Shown here in pieces: positions 33,807-45,679 of a stretch of DNA of 64,000 bases. Source of the DNA: Bacillus shivajii (GTDB taxonomy: Bacteria > Bacillota > Bacilli > Bacillales > Salisediminibacteriaceae); contig NZ_CP084703.1 in the NCBI RefSeq assembly GCF_020519665.1, positions 3,720,001-3,784,000 of the forward strand. The letters run 5' to 3'. The notes below the pieces were generated by a model. That model was not told where the DNA came from and ran no database searches. It saw only the letters and a program-made list of their open reading frames with translations. Numbering within the stretch: the first letter of the stretch is position 1; every line of letters begins with the position of its first letter. The translations under genes were made by a program, and so were the position numbers.

Positions 33807-33828
33807 AATCACTTAGTTATGTATTTTA

Positions 33829-33913
33829 TGGTGCGGGTGGAGGGAGTCGAACCCCCACGCCCGAAGGCACTAGATCCTAAGTCTAGCGCGTCTGCCAATT
33901 CCGCCACACCCGC
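33829..33913 (-). tRNA. tRNA-Leu (TAG)
   Basis: Class II tRNA with long variable arm; anticodon loop CTTAGGA; CCA encoded. Last gene of the operon. Confidence 0.95.
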
Positions 33914-33920
33914 ATAAAAA

Positions 33921-33996
33921 TGGTGAGCCATGAAGGACTCGAACCTTCGACCCTCTGATTAAAAGTCAGATGCTCTACCAACTGAGCTAATGGCTC
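33921..33996 (-). tRNA. tRNA-Lys (TTT)
   Basis: Cloverleaf with GAGCCAT acceptor strand and CTTTTAA anticodon loop; CCA encoded. A ghost of its 5' part is repeated at 34142. Confidence 0.95.
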
Positions 33997-34051
33997 GCAG
34001 TAATTGCGATGATGATATTTCATGAAGCTTACGGACGATGTAACGCTTCGT
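33980..34051. repeat. 72-bp direct repeat, unit 1 (5' part of tRNA-Lys plus flank)
   Basis: Same length, without gaps, as 34142-34213; about 64 of 72 bases agree. It includes 17 bases of tRNA-Lys and the flank TGATGATATTTCATGAAGCT. Confidence 0.85.
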
Positions 34052-34141
34052 CCTCGTACCTGTTTCTTCCTCTGCTAGCTTGTCCTTCGATGCTTGATGC
34101 GTCGAAACAACTCGCAGCGGTTTCGTGATGTAAACGCACGT
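34052..34141. repeat. Short repeat F, copy between the two 72-bp units
   Basis: Starts CCTCGTACCTG, then CTTCCTCTGCTAGCTTG, GCTTGATGCGTCGAAAC, AACTCGCAGCGGTTTCG. Related to 34992-35117 and to two segments at 2033-2200. Confidence 0.65.
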
Positions 34142-34213
34142 AACTGAGCTAATGGCTCGCAGCAATATCAATGATGATATTTCATGAAGCTTACGGTCGA
34201 TGTAATGCTTCGT
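34142..34213. repeat. 72-bp direct repeat, unit 2 (ghost 5' part of tRNA-Lys)
   Basis: Carries the D-arm and 5' acceptor strand of tRNA-Lys without the anticodon, so it cannot make a tRNA. Confidence 0.85.
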
Positions 34214-34225
34214 AGTAAAAATAAA

Positions 34226-34301
<76 letters not shown>

Positions 34302-34307
34302 ATAAAA

Positions 34308-34383
34308 TGGTGGAGGATGGCGGGCTCGAACCACCGACCCCTTGCTTGTAAGGCAAGTGCTCTCCCAACTGAGCTAATCCTCC
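34308..34383 (-). tRNA. tRNA-Val (TAC)
   Basis: GGAGGAT acceptor strand, CTTACAA anticodon loop, CCA encoded. Confidence 0.95.
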
Positions 34384-34404
34384 ATTTGTTTGAAATAAGC
34401 AGTG

Positions 34405-34500
34405 AATCTCTTCGTCAGATGCGCTCACTCACATCCTCACGTATGTGTTATACGCTCCAATGCTCATCCCCTTACTTCCTCGACCTTCTTGCTTCTTCCA
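34405..34500. repeat. Spacer element E, copy 1 (tRNA cluster)
   Basis: CTTCGTCAGATGCGC, ATCCTCACGTATGTGTTATA, CTTACTTCCTCGACC. Aligns with 39775-39870 in the 16S-23S spacer; core hairpin CGTAT-GTGTT-ATACG. Confidence 0.7.
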
Positions 34501-34535
34501 AACAAAACAATATTAAAATTACTGATTAGAAGAAT

Positions 34536-34609
34536 GGTGACCCATAGGGGATTCGAACCCCTGTTACCGCCGTGAAAGGGCGGTGTCTTAACCACTTGAC
34601 CAATGGGCC
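34536..34609 (-). tRNA. tRNA-Glu (TTC), possibly defective copy
   Basis: Anticodon loop CTTTCAC. By my count it is 74 nt, one base shorter than the next copy, the missing G falling in the 5' strand of the T stem. The acceptor pair differs from the next copy in a compensated way. Confidence 0.85.
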
Positions 34610-34671
34610 TATATATAATTGATTAGCAGAAGTAATTCCTACTATTAAACTACGAACTTGTTAAACAAAAA

Positions 34672-34746
34672 TGGTGACCCGTAGGGGATTCGAACCCCTG
34701 TTACCGCCGTGAAAGGGCGGTGTCTTAACCACTTGACCAACGGGCC
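34672..34746 (-). tRNA. tRNA-Glu (TTC)
   Basis: 75 nt, GGCCCGT acceptor strand, CTTTCAC anticodon loop, CCA encoded. Confidence 0.95.
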
Positions 34747-34752
34747 ACAATA

Positions 34753-34827
34753 TGGCTCCACAGGTAGGACTCGAACCTACGACCGATCGGTTAACAGCCG
34801 ATTGCTCTACCACTGAGCTACTGTGGA
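34753..34827 (-). tRNA. tRNA-Asn (GTT)
   Basis: TCCACAG acceptor strand, CTGTTAA anticodon loop, CCA encoded. Confidence 0.95.
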
Positions 34828-34828
34828 A

Positions 34829-34905
<77 letters not shown>

Positions 34906-34917
34906 ATTTTAAAAAAA

Positions 34918-34991
34918 TGGAGCGGGTGATGAGAATCGAACTCACGACATCAGCTTGGAAGGCTGAGGTTTTACCACTAAACTACACCCGC
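34918..34991 (-). tRNA. tRNA-Gly (TCC)
   Basis: GCGGGTG acceptor strand, CTTCCAA anticodon loop, CCA encoded. Its 5' 31 bases are repeated at 35118. Confidence 0.95.
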
Positions 34992-35117
34992 GTATGATTT
35001 TTGTTAAGACTTCAATTGCTTACCACGCTCTACCATGTCTCTTCCTCTACTAGCTAAGCTATCGTAGCTGTTTCCGTCGAGACAACTCGTAGATATTTCG
35101 ACGATGTTGTTGCTCGT
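34992..35117. repeat. Short repeat F, copy next to tRNA-Gly
   Basis: Contains CTTCCTCTACTAGCTAAG, TCGTAGCTGTTTCCGTCGAG, AACTCGTAGATATTTCGACG and TTGTTGCTCGTGG. It lies between tRNA-Gly and the ghost of its 5' half. Confidence 0.65.
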
Positions 35118-35148
35118 GGCTGAGGTTTTACCACTAAACTACACCCGC
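35118..35148 (-). pseudogene. Ghost of the 5' half of tRNA-Gly
   Basis: 31 bases identical to 34961-34991 (acceptor 5' strand, D arm, first anticodon strand). No anticodon or 3' half follows. Confidence 0.9.
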
Positions 35149-35196
35149 ATATAAACCTATTAAGGTTACTAATTTTATCCTTGTACATATTTCAAA

Positions 35197-35273
35197 TGGT
35201 CGGGAAGACAGGATTTGAACCTGCGACCCCTTGGTCCCAAACCAAGTGCTCTGCCAAGCTGAGCTACTTCCCG
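35197..35273 (-). tRNA. tRNA-Pro (TGG)
   Basis: CGGGAAG acceptor strand, TTTGGGA anticodon loop, CCA encoded. Confidence 0.95.
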
Positions 35274-35278
35274 TTCTA

Positions 35279-35355
35279 TGGCGCGCCCGAGAGGAGTCGA
35301 ACCCCTAACCTTTTGATCCGTAGTCAAACGCTCTATCCAATTGAGCTACGGGCGC
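35279..35355 (-). tRNA. tRNA-Arg (ACG)
   Basis: GCGCCCG acceptor strand, CTACGGA anticodon loop, CCA encoded; A34 is expected to be edited to inosine. Confidence 0.95.
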
Positions 35356-35395
35356 CAATGATTTTTACTACGCAAAAATCATTAGAATTTATAAA

Positions 35396-35484
35396 TGGTG
35401 CCGAGGGCCGGACTTGAACCGGCACGATAGTCACCTACCGCAGGATTTTAAGTCCTGTGTGTCTGCCAATTCCACCACCCCGGC
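35396..35484 (-). tRNA. tRNA-Leu (TAA)
   Basis: Class II tRNA, CTTAAAA anticodon loop, CCA encoded. Confidence 0.95.
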
Positions 35485-35514
35485 ATGAGGTATAAAGGAC
35501 TAATTTTAAAGTTT

Positions 35515-35589
35515 TGGAGGCGGCACCCGGATTCGAACCGGGGAATCAGGGTTTTGCAGACCCATGCCTTACCACTTGGCTATGCCGCC
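35515..35589 (-). tRNA. tRNA-Cys (GCA)
   Basis: GGCGGCA acceptor strand, CTGCAAA anticodon loop, CCA encoded. Confidence 0.95.
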
Positions 35590-35605
35590 AAGTTCAAAAT
35601 TTTTA

Positions 35606-35680
35606 TGGAGCGGAAGACGAGATTCGAACTCGCGACCCCCACCTTGGCAAGGTGGTGTTCTACCACTGAACTACTTCCGC
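35606..35680 (-). tRNA. tRNA-Gly (GCC)
   Basis: GCGGAAG acceptor strand, TTGCCAA anticodon loop, CCA encoded. Confidence 0.95.
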
Positions 35681-35685
35681 ATAAA

Positions 35686-35760
35686 TGGCAGGGCTAGCAG
35701 GATTCGAACCTGCGAATCACGGAATCAAAATCCGATGCCTTACCGCTTGGCTATAGCCCT
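35686..35760 (-). tRNA. tRNA-Gln (TTG)
   Basis: AGGGCTA acceptor strand, TTTTGAT anticodon loop, CCA encoded. Confidence 0.95.
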
Positions 35761-35773
35761 TTAATATATGATA

Positions 35774-35850
35774 TGGGGCGGCTGATGGGAATCGAACCCA
35801 CGAATGCCGGAACCACAATCCGGTGCGTTAACCACTTCGCCACAACCGCC
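35774..35850 (-). tRNA. tRNA-His (GTG)
   Basis: Has the extra G at position -1 opposite C73; TTGTGGT anticodon loop; CCA encoded. Confidence 0.95.
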
Positions 35851-35865
35851 ACAAAATTAAAAAAT

Positions 35866-35939
35866 TGGCAGGGGTAGTAGGAATCGAACCCACATCAAAG
35901 GTTTTGGAGACCTTCGTTTTACCATTAAACTATACCCCT
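35866..35939 (-). tRNA. tRNA-Trp (CCA)
   Basis: AGGGGTA acceptor strand, CTCCAAA anticodon loop, CCA end encoded. Confidence 0.95.
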
Positions 35940-35945
35940 ATAAAA

Positions 35946-36030
35946 TGGTGGAGGGGGAGAGATTCGAACTCCCGAACCCTGAGGGAGCGGATTTACAGTC
36001 CGCCGCGTTTAGCCACTTCGCTACCCCTCC
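35946..36030 (-). tRNA. tRNA-Tyr (GTA)
   Basis: Class II tRNA, CTGTAAA anticodon loop, CCA encoded. Confidence 0.95.
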
Positions 36031-36200
36031 ACGTTTTTGGATAAGCCGCAATTGTTTTCGTCAGCTAATTATGATTCCATTTTTCCCATGAACTAAAGTG
36101 CATTCATACGTTGTTTCACTTGCTTTCTTACCTTCTTGATTCTAGACAATAATCCAAATTATTATACTACGAATCTTTTAATAGTTTAATATAAATTTAA

Positions 36201-36276
36201 TGGCGGTCCCGACGGGAATCGAACCCGCGATCTCCTGCGTGACAGGCAGGCATGTTAACCGCTACACCACGGGACC
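36201..36276 (-). tRNA. tRNA-Asp (GTC)
   Basis: GGTCCCG acceptor strand, CTGTCAC anticodon loop, CCA encoded. The 170-bp gap to tRNA-Tyr may hold a decayed copy of spacer element E near 36060-36140. Confidence 0.95.
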
Positions 36277-36287
36277 AGGTAAATATA

Positions 36288-36380
36288 TGGCGGAGGAGGA
36301 GGGATTCGAACCCCCGCGGGCCGTGAAGCCCCTGTCGGTTTTCAAGACCGATCCCTTCAGCCGGACTTGGGTACTCCTCC
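36288..36380 (-). tRNA. tRNA-Ser (TGA)
   Basis: Class II tRNA, CTTGAAA anticodon loop, CCA encoded. Confidence 0.95.
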
Positions 36381-36389
36381 GTATAATAT

Positions 36390-36466
36390 TGGTAGCGGCG
36401 GAGGGAGTCGAACCCACGACCTCACGGGTATGAACCGTACGCTCTAGCCAGCTGAGCTACACCGCC
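36390..36466 (-). tRNA. tRNA-Met (CAT), elongator
   Basis: GGCGGTG acceptor strand and TTCATAC anticodon loop, close to the Bacillus elongator form and unlike the initiator (no three G-C pairs in the anticodon stem). Confidence 0.93.
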
Positions 36467-36501
36467 ACAATATAAAAACAAAGATAATGATAAAAATCAA
36501 T

Positions 36502-36577
36502 TGGTGGAGCCTAGCGGGATCGAACCGCTGACCTCCTGCGTGCAAAGCAGGCGCTCTCCCATCTGAGCTAAGGCCCC
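36502..36577 (-). tRNA. tRNA-Ala (TGC)
   Basis: GGGGCCT acceptor strand, TTTGCAC anticodon loop, CCA encoded. First tRNA after 5S. Confidence 0.95.
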
Positions 36578-36627
36578 AAAAATGTCACAAAGTTAATGGG
36601 ACTAACTATGTTAGCCCCATTCCCTCG

Positions 36628-36742
36628 CCTGGCAGCGTCCTACTCTCACAGGGGGAGAGCCCCCAACTACCATCGGCGCTGAAGAGCTTAACTTCCGTGT
36701 TCGGCATGGGTACGGGTGTGACCTCTTCGCTATCGCCACCAG
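36628..36742 (-). rRNA. rrf: 5S ribosomal RNA
   Basis: Minus strand begins near TGGTGGCGATAGCGAAGAGG and contains CCCGTACCCATGCCGAACAC and GAGAGTAGGACGC; the ends are approximate. Confidence 0.93.
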
Positions 36743-36813
36743 ACTTTTTATTCCTTCAAAACTAGATAACATTTGACTGACGACCTTCGGTCTGAAGGTT
36801 AATGTAATACTTT

Positions 36814-39747
<2,934 letters not shown>

Positions 39748-40177
39748 ACTTTGCGGCAGATAACCATCGGATTTCTGCGTCAGCTGCGATCTTCGAGATC
39801 CTCACGTACATGTTGTACGCTGTGGCCTCTCATCACTTGCTTCCTTGAACTCCTCGGTTCTCTTTGCAAACCAATATCATAATTGGTTTTACCACGTATG
39901 GCGTCATATTAACCTTCTAAGACACTCGGTTGTACTCTGTCGAATCCATTACTGAATTCGTTTCAAACAACCGGTGAAGATCAATCAGTCTATATCTGTT
40001 ATCTAGTTTTCAAAGAACAACGACGCACAGGATGTGCTAGCTTCGGCGTTATCGCAGGACGCGATGTCTTTAGCCGAAGTTCCTTAAAATCCTTACGTCT
40101 TGAGAGATAAAAAATAACCTCTCAAAACTAAACAAAAAGCGCAAACGATCGATAAAGTAATGAGCTAATAGCTCCTT
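39748..40177 (-). other. 16S-23S spacer without tRNA genes
   Basis: 430 bp, no tRNA-Ile or tRNA-Ala. It holds spacer element E copy 2 and the processing-stem sequences around the rRNAs. Confidence 0.85.
39775..39870. repeat. Spacer element E, copy 2 (16S-23S spacer)
   Basis: CTGCGTCAGCTGCGATC, ATCCTCACGTACATGTTGTA, CTTGCTTCCTTGAACTC. Core hairpin CGTAC-ATGTT-GTACG; the copy at 34405 has CGTAT/ATACG, a compensated change. Confidence 0.7.
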
Positions 40178-41735
<1,558 letters not shown>

Positions 41736-41863
41736 GTGAGTTTGATGTCTCTGACATCATTTAAAAATTTCATTGACGGGATATTTTCATATCCCATTTC
41801 GCTTGGCTTTTTGTTTAGTTTTCAAGGAACATTTCGTTGTTGTCTGTTTTAGCGACAAGAATT

Positions 41864-41892
41864 ATTGTATCACTATAATCAATTCTGCGCAA
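41864..41892 (-). promoter_or_regulatory. rRNA promoter P3 (16S-proximal)
   Basis: Minus strand TTGCGC (41887-41892), 17-base spacer, TACAAT (41864-41869), followed by TTCTTGTCGCTAAAA. Confidence 0.8.
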
Positions 41893-41958
41893 CAACTTTT
41901 TAAAAGTTTTTTTGTCGACTTCAGAAGATTGTGTTTCACTTCGTTAGCGACAAAATTT

Positions 41959-41987
41959 ATTATAACGCCTTATCTCTTTAAATGCAA
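41959..41987 (-). promoter_or_regulatory. rRNA promoter P2
   Basis: Minus strand TTGCAT (41982-41987), 17-base spacer, TATAAT (41959-41964), followed by TTTTGTCGCTAACG. Confidence 0.85.
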
Positions 41988-42065
41988 CACCTTTTTTTCA
42001 AAAAAAAGATGAAATCATTTACCTTATCGAAAAGGAACAAGTTTGTTTCCTTAACGACAAGAACA

Positions 42066-42094
42066 ATCATATCATAACGTAAAATTCTACGCAA
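42066..42094 (-). promoter_or_regulatory. rRNA promoter P1 (distal)
   Basis: Minus strand TTGCGT (42089-42094), 17-base spacer, TATGAT (42066-42071), followed by TTCTTGTCGTTAAGG. Confidence 0.8.
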
Positions 42095-42410
42095 CTATTT
42101 TTGTGATATAATTTATTCTTTTTATCCCGATGTGATACGGAGTGACAATCAGCTTCTGACTGAATTATCTACAACACTTCAATCACGTGGGATTTATTAA
42201 TTTAGCACAGAACCCTCTAAATGACAAGTGGCATTTTAGGTACGGAAAGACCAAATAATCATTATCTACATTTTATATTAGACGATCACTACTCGCATAT
42301 ATAATAGAAGAAACTAAATTTACGGGGTACTATTTATTTTTAGAATTCACTACTCCTTAAGGGTCTTCCCGCTATCGTATAGCGCTTATATAATGTATTC
42401 CAATAAGAAA

Positions 42411-42444
42411 ATCTCTAAATACACGATTATCTGTACTTAGAGAT
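42411..42444 (-). terminator. degU terminator
   Basis: Minus-strand stem ATCTCTAAGTACA / TGTATTTAGAGAT, then TTTCTTATTGG. The remaining bases 42095-42410 show no gene. Confidence 0.75.
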
Positions 42445-42482
42445 CTCTTAAGGTGTTTTTACTTAGTTTCTTCTATATAATA

Positions 42483-43184
42483 TTAATTCACTTTTACCCA
42501 GCCGTTTTTAATTGCGTCAACAACTGCTTGAGTTCGGTCATTCATATTCATTTTTTGCAAAATGTTACTTACATGGTTTTTCACTGTTTTTTCGCTAATA
42601 TATAACGTCTCGCCAATCGAACGATTACTTTTACCGTCTGTCATCAGTTGTAACACTTCACACTCACGACGAGTTAGTAAATGTAGAGGTCTACGGTATT
42701 CTACTTCACGGAAACCGACTTCTGTTTCTGGTTTATCATCATTAGCAAGACGACGATATTCAGAGATGAGGTTATGCGTTACTTTCGGGTGAATATAAGC
42801 TCCACCTTCACCTACAACTTTCACTGCTTCTAGCAGCGCTTCTGTATCCATCTCTTTCAACAAGTAACCAGAAGCTCCTGTTTTTAAAACGTGTGTCACG
42901 TATGCCTCATCGTCATGAATAGAGAGAATCAGTACTTTTACATTCGGAAATGTTTCAACTAAGGTTTTTGTTGCTTCGACTCCATTCACATTCGGCATAT
43001 TAATATCCATTAAAACGACATCAGGCTGGTGTTCACGAACAAGGTCAAGGACCTCATCGCCGTCACTACCTTCTGCAACGACTTCAATGTTTTTCTCTAA
43101 AGACAGTATTCGTTTTACGCCTTCACGAAACAATTGGTGGTCATCAATTAATACGATTTTGATTTGATTCTCTACTTCACTCAT
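42483..43184 (-). CDS. degU: Response regulator DegU
   Basis: A 233-residue NarL-type response regulator: receiver with D14/D15 and phosphoacceptor D60 ([13 protein letters not shown]), a switch region with [13 protein letters not shown], and LuxR HTH ([37 protein letters not shown]). DegU controls exoenzymes, competence, motility and biofilm genes in Bacillus. GGAGGAGG precedes the ATG. It follows degS by ~130 bp with its own terminator downstream. Here an rRNA operon follows instead of degV. Confidence 0.96.
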   Translation of the reverse strand: MSEVENQIKIVLIDDHQLFREGVKRILSLEKNIEVVAEGSDGDEVLDLVREHQPDVVLMDINMPNVNGVEATKTLVETFPNVKVLILSIHDDEAYVTHVLKTGASGYLLKEMDTEALLEAVKVVGEGGAYIHPKVTHNLISEYRRLANDDKPETEVGFREVEYRRPLHLLTRRECEVLQLMTDGKSNRSIGETLYISEKTVKNHVSNILQKMNMNDRTQAVVDAIKNGWVKVN

Positions 43185-43318
43185 GTTTTCTCCTCCTCCA
43201 GGATAGCGTTCCTGAAAAATTCAGCTCGACTTAAGGGGTATTTACCCTTTCATTTTACCAGAACATTCATTCGATTCGTCCATAAGTCAAATCGCTTTTT
43301 TCTTCTGGGTCTTTCGTA

Positions 43319-44446
43319 CTACTCGTTGCTCGTTATTGGGATTTGAACAATGATTAAGGTCCCTCGGTTAGGTTTTGAATCAATACTCATTTGCCCATCT
43401 AACATATTCACTCGCTCTTTCATTCCAATTAACCCAAACGAACCTTCTTTTTTCACCGAAGGATCAAACCCTTTCCCGTCGTCTTTAATAATAACGATCG
43501 CATGAGATGGTTTCAGTTCTACTTTGACAAGTAACTCTGTTGGGTTTGCATGTTTATGAGCATTTTGTGCAGCTTCTTGCACAAAGCGAAAGAGAGCTAC
43601 TTCCATTTCTGAAGGCAACCTTCTTTCTTTGCCCATATTTTTAAAGGAGATGTTTAAGCCTGTATGTTCAGCAAAGTTCGTTAAATACTTTCTAAGTGTT
43701 GGAATAAGACCTAAATCATCAAGCGCCATCGGACGCAGGTCGTATATGATACGACGGACTTCAGCGAGTGAATCTTTCACCATTTTTCTCAAGTCTGAAA
43801 TCTCTTGTAACGCTGCGTTTATTCCTTTTTCATCATAAATTTTTTCTACAAGCTCAGACCGAAGCATGACGTTCGCCATCATTTGTGCTGGACCATCATG
43901 TATTTCTCTAGATAACCGCTTACGCTCTTCTTCTTGTGCCTGGATAATTTTTAGTCCTAGCTTTTGCATTTCAACGGCATCTGCAACCATTTCAGAAACT
44001 TGCTTTAAGTCACCCGTTAAATAATGCATGACAACATTGATTTGGTTTACAAGTGCCTCTGAACGTTCAACCGTATCCTTTAATTTCATGAGTCGCCGTT
44101 CAATTTGATCTCTGCGCTGACGAAGCTGCGTTTCTTCTTGCGATAGAACCGCTAATTGTACTTGGTAATCATTTGCTTGCTCGTAGGCTTCGCGTACTTC
44201 TTTATCAGAGTACTTACTGAAGTTTTTGCTTACTTCAGCAAGGCGGTTACGGGCAAAACGAGAGTGGAGCTCCATCCTCTCCAGCTTATCAATCACTTCA
44301 ACTACTTTTGATTGCACTTGCTGGAGTTCACTTTTTAGTTGATCATATTCTAAACGGGACTCTTCTCCAATTTCGAAAATTTGCTCTTTACTAGAGTCAA
44401 CGGTCTCTATCATTTTTTCTACAATGGTTTCTAAAGTTTTATCCAT
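43319..44446 (-). CDS. degS: Sensor histidine kinase DegS
   Basis: A 375-residue cytoplasmic kinase. A long coiled-coil sensor (~1-175) is followed by the HisKA_3 block SREIHDGPAQMMANVMLRSE with phosphorylated H183, and a C-terminal ATPase (NAHKHANPTELLVKVELKPS; DDGKGFDPSV; GSFGLIGMKERVNMLDG). No membrane segment, as in B. subtilis DegS. The ribosome binding site is weak. It is divergent from yvyE across 364 bp. Confidence 0.96.
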   Translation of the reverse strand: MDKTLETIVEKMIETVDSSKEQIFEIGEESRLEYDQLKSELQQVQSKVVEVIDKLERMELHSRFARNRLAEVSKNFSKYSDKEVREAYEQANDYQVQLAVLSQEETQLRQRRDQIERRLMKLKDTVERSEALVNQINVVMHYLTGDLKQVSEMVADAVEMQKLGLKIIQAQEEERKRLSREIHDGPAQMMANVMLRSELVEKIYDEKGINAALQEISDLRKMVKDSLAEVRRIIYDLRPMALDDLGLIPTLRKYLTNFAEHTGLNISFKNMGKERRLPSEMEVALFRFVQEAAQNAHKHANPTELLVKVELKPSHAIVIIKDDGKGFDPSVKKEGSFGLIGMKERVNMLDGQMSIDSKPNRGTLIIVQIPITSNE

Positions 44447-44689
44447 GTTATTTAGAATCCCCGCTTTTGATTTCGATAATCGTTTTTTCTCACTTGAGCC
44501 CTACTCCTATTGACCCTCCACACCATATGAATCGTTCAATCGTTCTTAATTATGGGGGTAATCCCGGATTTTTTCGGGAAAATTTCATTATTGGATAGGA
44601 CTTTGGTAAGCTTGTCCTCGTTAATATCATAAAGGATTTCCCTAAGTTTGTCGAAAAATTGCTCTACTTTTCCCGAAAGCCCATCATTC

Positions 44690-44718
44690 TTGACAGTATT
44701 ATATATCCATCATACCCT
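44690..44718 (+). promoter_or_regulatory. Possible SigA promoter for yvyE
   Basis: TTGACA (44690-44695), 17-base spacer, TACCCT (44713-44718): good -35, poor -10. The gap 44447-44810 holds nothing else recognisable. Confidence 0.3.
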
Positions 44719-44810
44719 AAAAATATCGAATAACCACTTATTTTGCACAATTTTTGTCATTTTCACAAAATCTTAAATACTTAGTCTTCGCATAGATAAG
44801 GAGCGATGTT

Positions 44811-45446
44811 ATGCTTTCATCTTATTTCACAGTAAAAGGTTATGGAGAACACGAAATATCTATCCAGAGGTCACGATTTATCGCTTATGTGAACCGCGTC
44901 ACAACAGAAGAAGAGGCCCAAACTTTTATAGAAAAAATTAAAAAAGAGCATTGGAATGCAGCTCACAACTGTTCGGCATATATGATTGGCGAAAACGACC
45001 AAATTCAAAAAGCAAACGATGATGGTGAACCATCAGGTACAGCTGGGGTTCCGATGCTTGAAGTATTAAAGAAGCGCCAACTCAAAGATACTGTTGTTGT
45101 TGTCACCCGTTATTTTGGTGGAATTAAGTTAGGTGCAGGCGGGTTAATTCGTGCATATGGCTCAGCTACCTCTGAAGGAATTTCAGCAACAGGTGTAGTG
45201 GAACGGAAGTTAATGCAAAAATATATCGCGTCAATGGATTATCACTTTTTAGGAAAAGTGGAAAATGCACTCCGTTCGTCATCATATTTAATCGAAAACA
45301 TTCATTACTTAGAAAATGTACAAATCGAAGTGTATGTGAATACAGGCGAAGAAGAAGCCTTTGAGGAATTCATGACAAACTTAACAAGCGGTCAAGCTGA
45401 ATTAAAGCAAGACGGCGTTACTTATTTAGAAGTTGATGTTAAATAA
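44811..45446 (+). CDS. yvyE: YigZ/IMPACT family protein
   Basis: A 211-residue protein of the YigZ/IMPACT family: QRSRFIAYVNRVTTEEEAQ, HNCSAYMIG, DDGEPSGTAGVPMLEVLKKR, VVVTRYFGGIKLGAGGLIRA, then a DUF1949-like C-terminal domain. The B. subtilis gene yvyE also lies divergently from degS. The family is linked to translation or ribosome stress; the exact role is unsettled. A GGAG ribosome binding site precedes the ATG. Confidence 0.93.
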   Translation: MLSSYFTVKGYGEHEISIQRSRFIAYVNRVTTEEEAQTFIEKIKKEHWNAAHNCSAYMIGENDQIQKANDDGEPSGTAGVPMLEVLKKRQLKDTVVVVTRYFGGIKLGAGGLIRAYGSATSEGISATGVVERKLMQKYIASMDYHFLGKVENALRSSSYLIENIHYLENVQIEVYVNTGEEEAFEEFMTNLTSGQAELKQDGVTYLEVDVK

Positions 45447-45451
45447 AAGTG

Positions 45452-45508
45452 AAGAGGATAACTTTAAGTGCCAAGACAGTCAGGCAATAAGTAATCCTCT
45501 TATCTTTT
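45452..45508 (+). terminator. Probable yvyE terminator
   Basis: AAGAGGAT / ATCCTCTT stem with a long loop (~33 bases), followed by ATCTTTTTTTC. Confidence 0.55.
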
Positions 45509-45679
45509 TTTCGAAAGCTTATGTGCAAAACTTTGATTTGTTTTTATGCGTAAAACCATCCTCATCTGACAAGCTCATATTTGTCTTTAGCGTTTTACTA
45601 TGAAATTTTCATTAAACTGCAGTATGCAGAATGTCAATTATGTTCACAAAATTGTGCGGGATGTGTCCGTTAAAACTTT

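Noticed and set aside
35181-36433. Several plus-strand reading frames across the tRNA cluster (products with phrases such as GFEPATPWSQ and DSNRGIRVLQTHALPLGY).
   Set aside because: They are antisense translations of tRNA genes, well-known false proteins; the tRNA cloverleaves fully explain the sequence.
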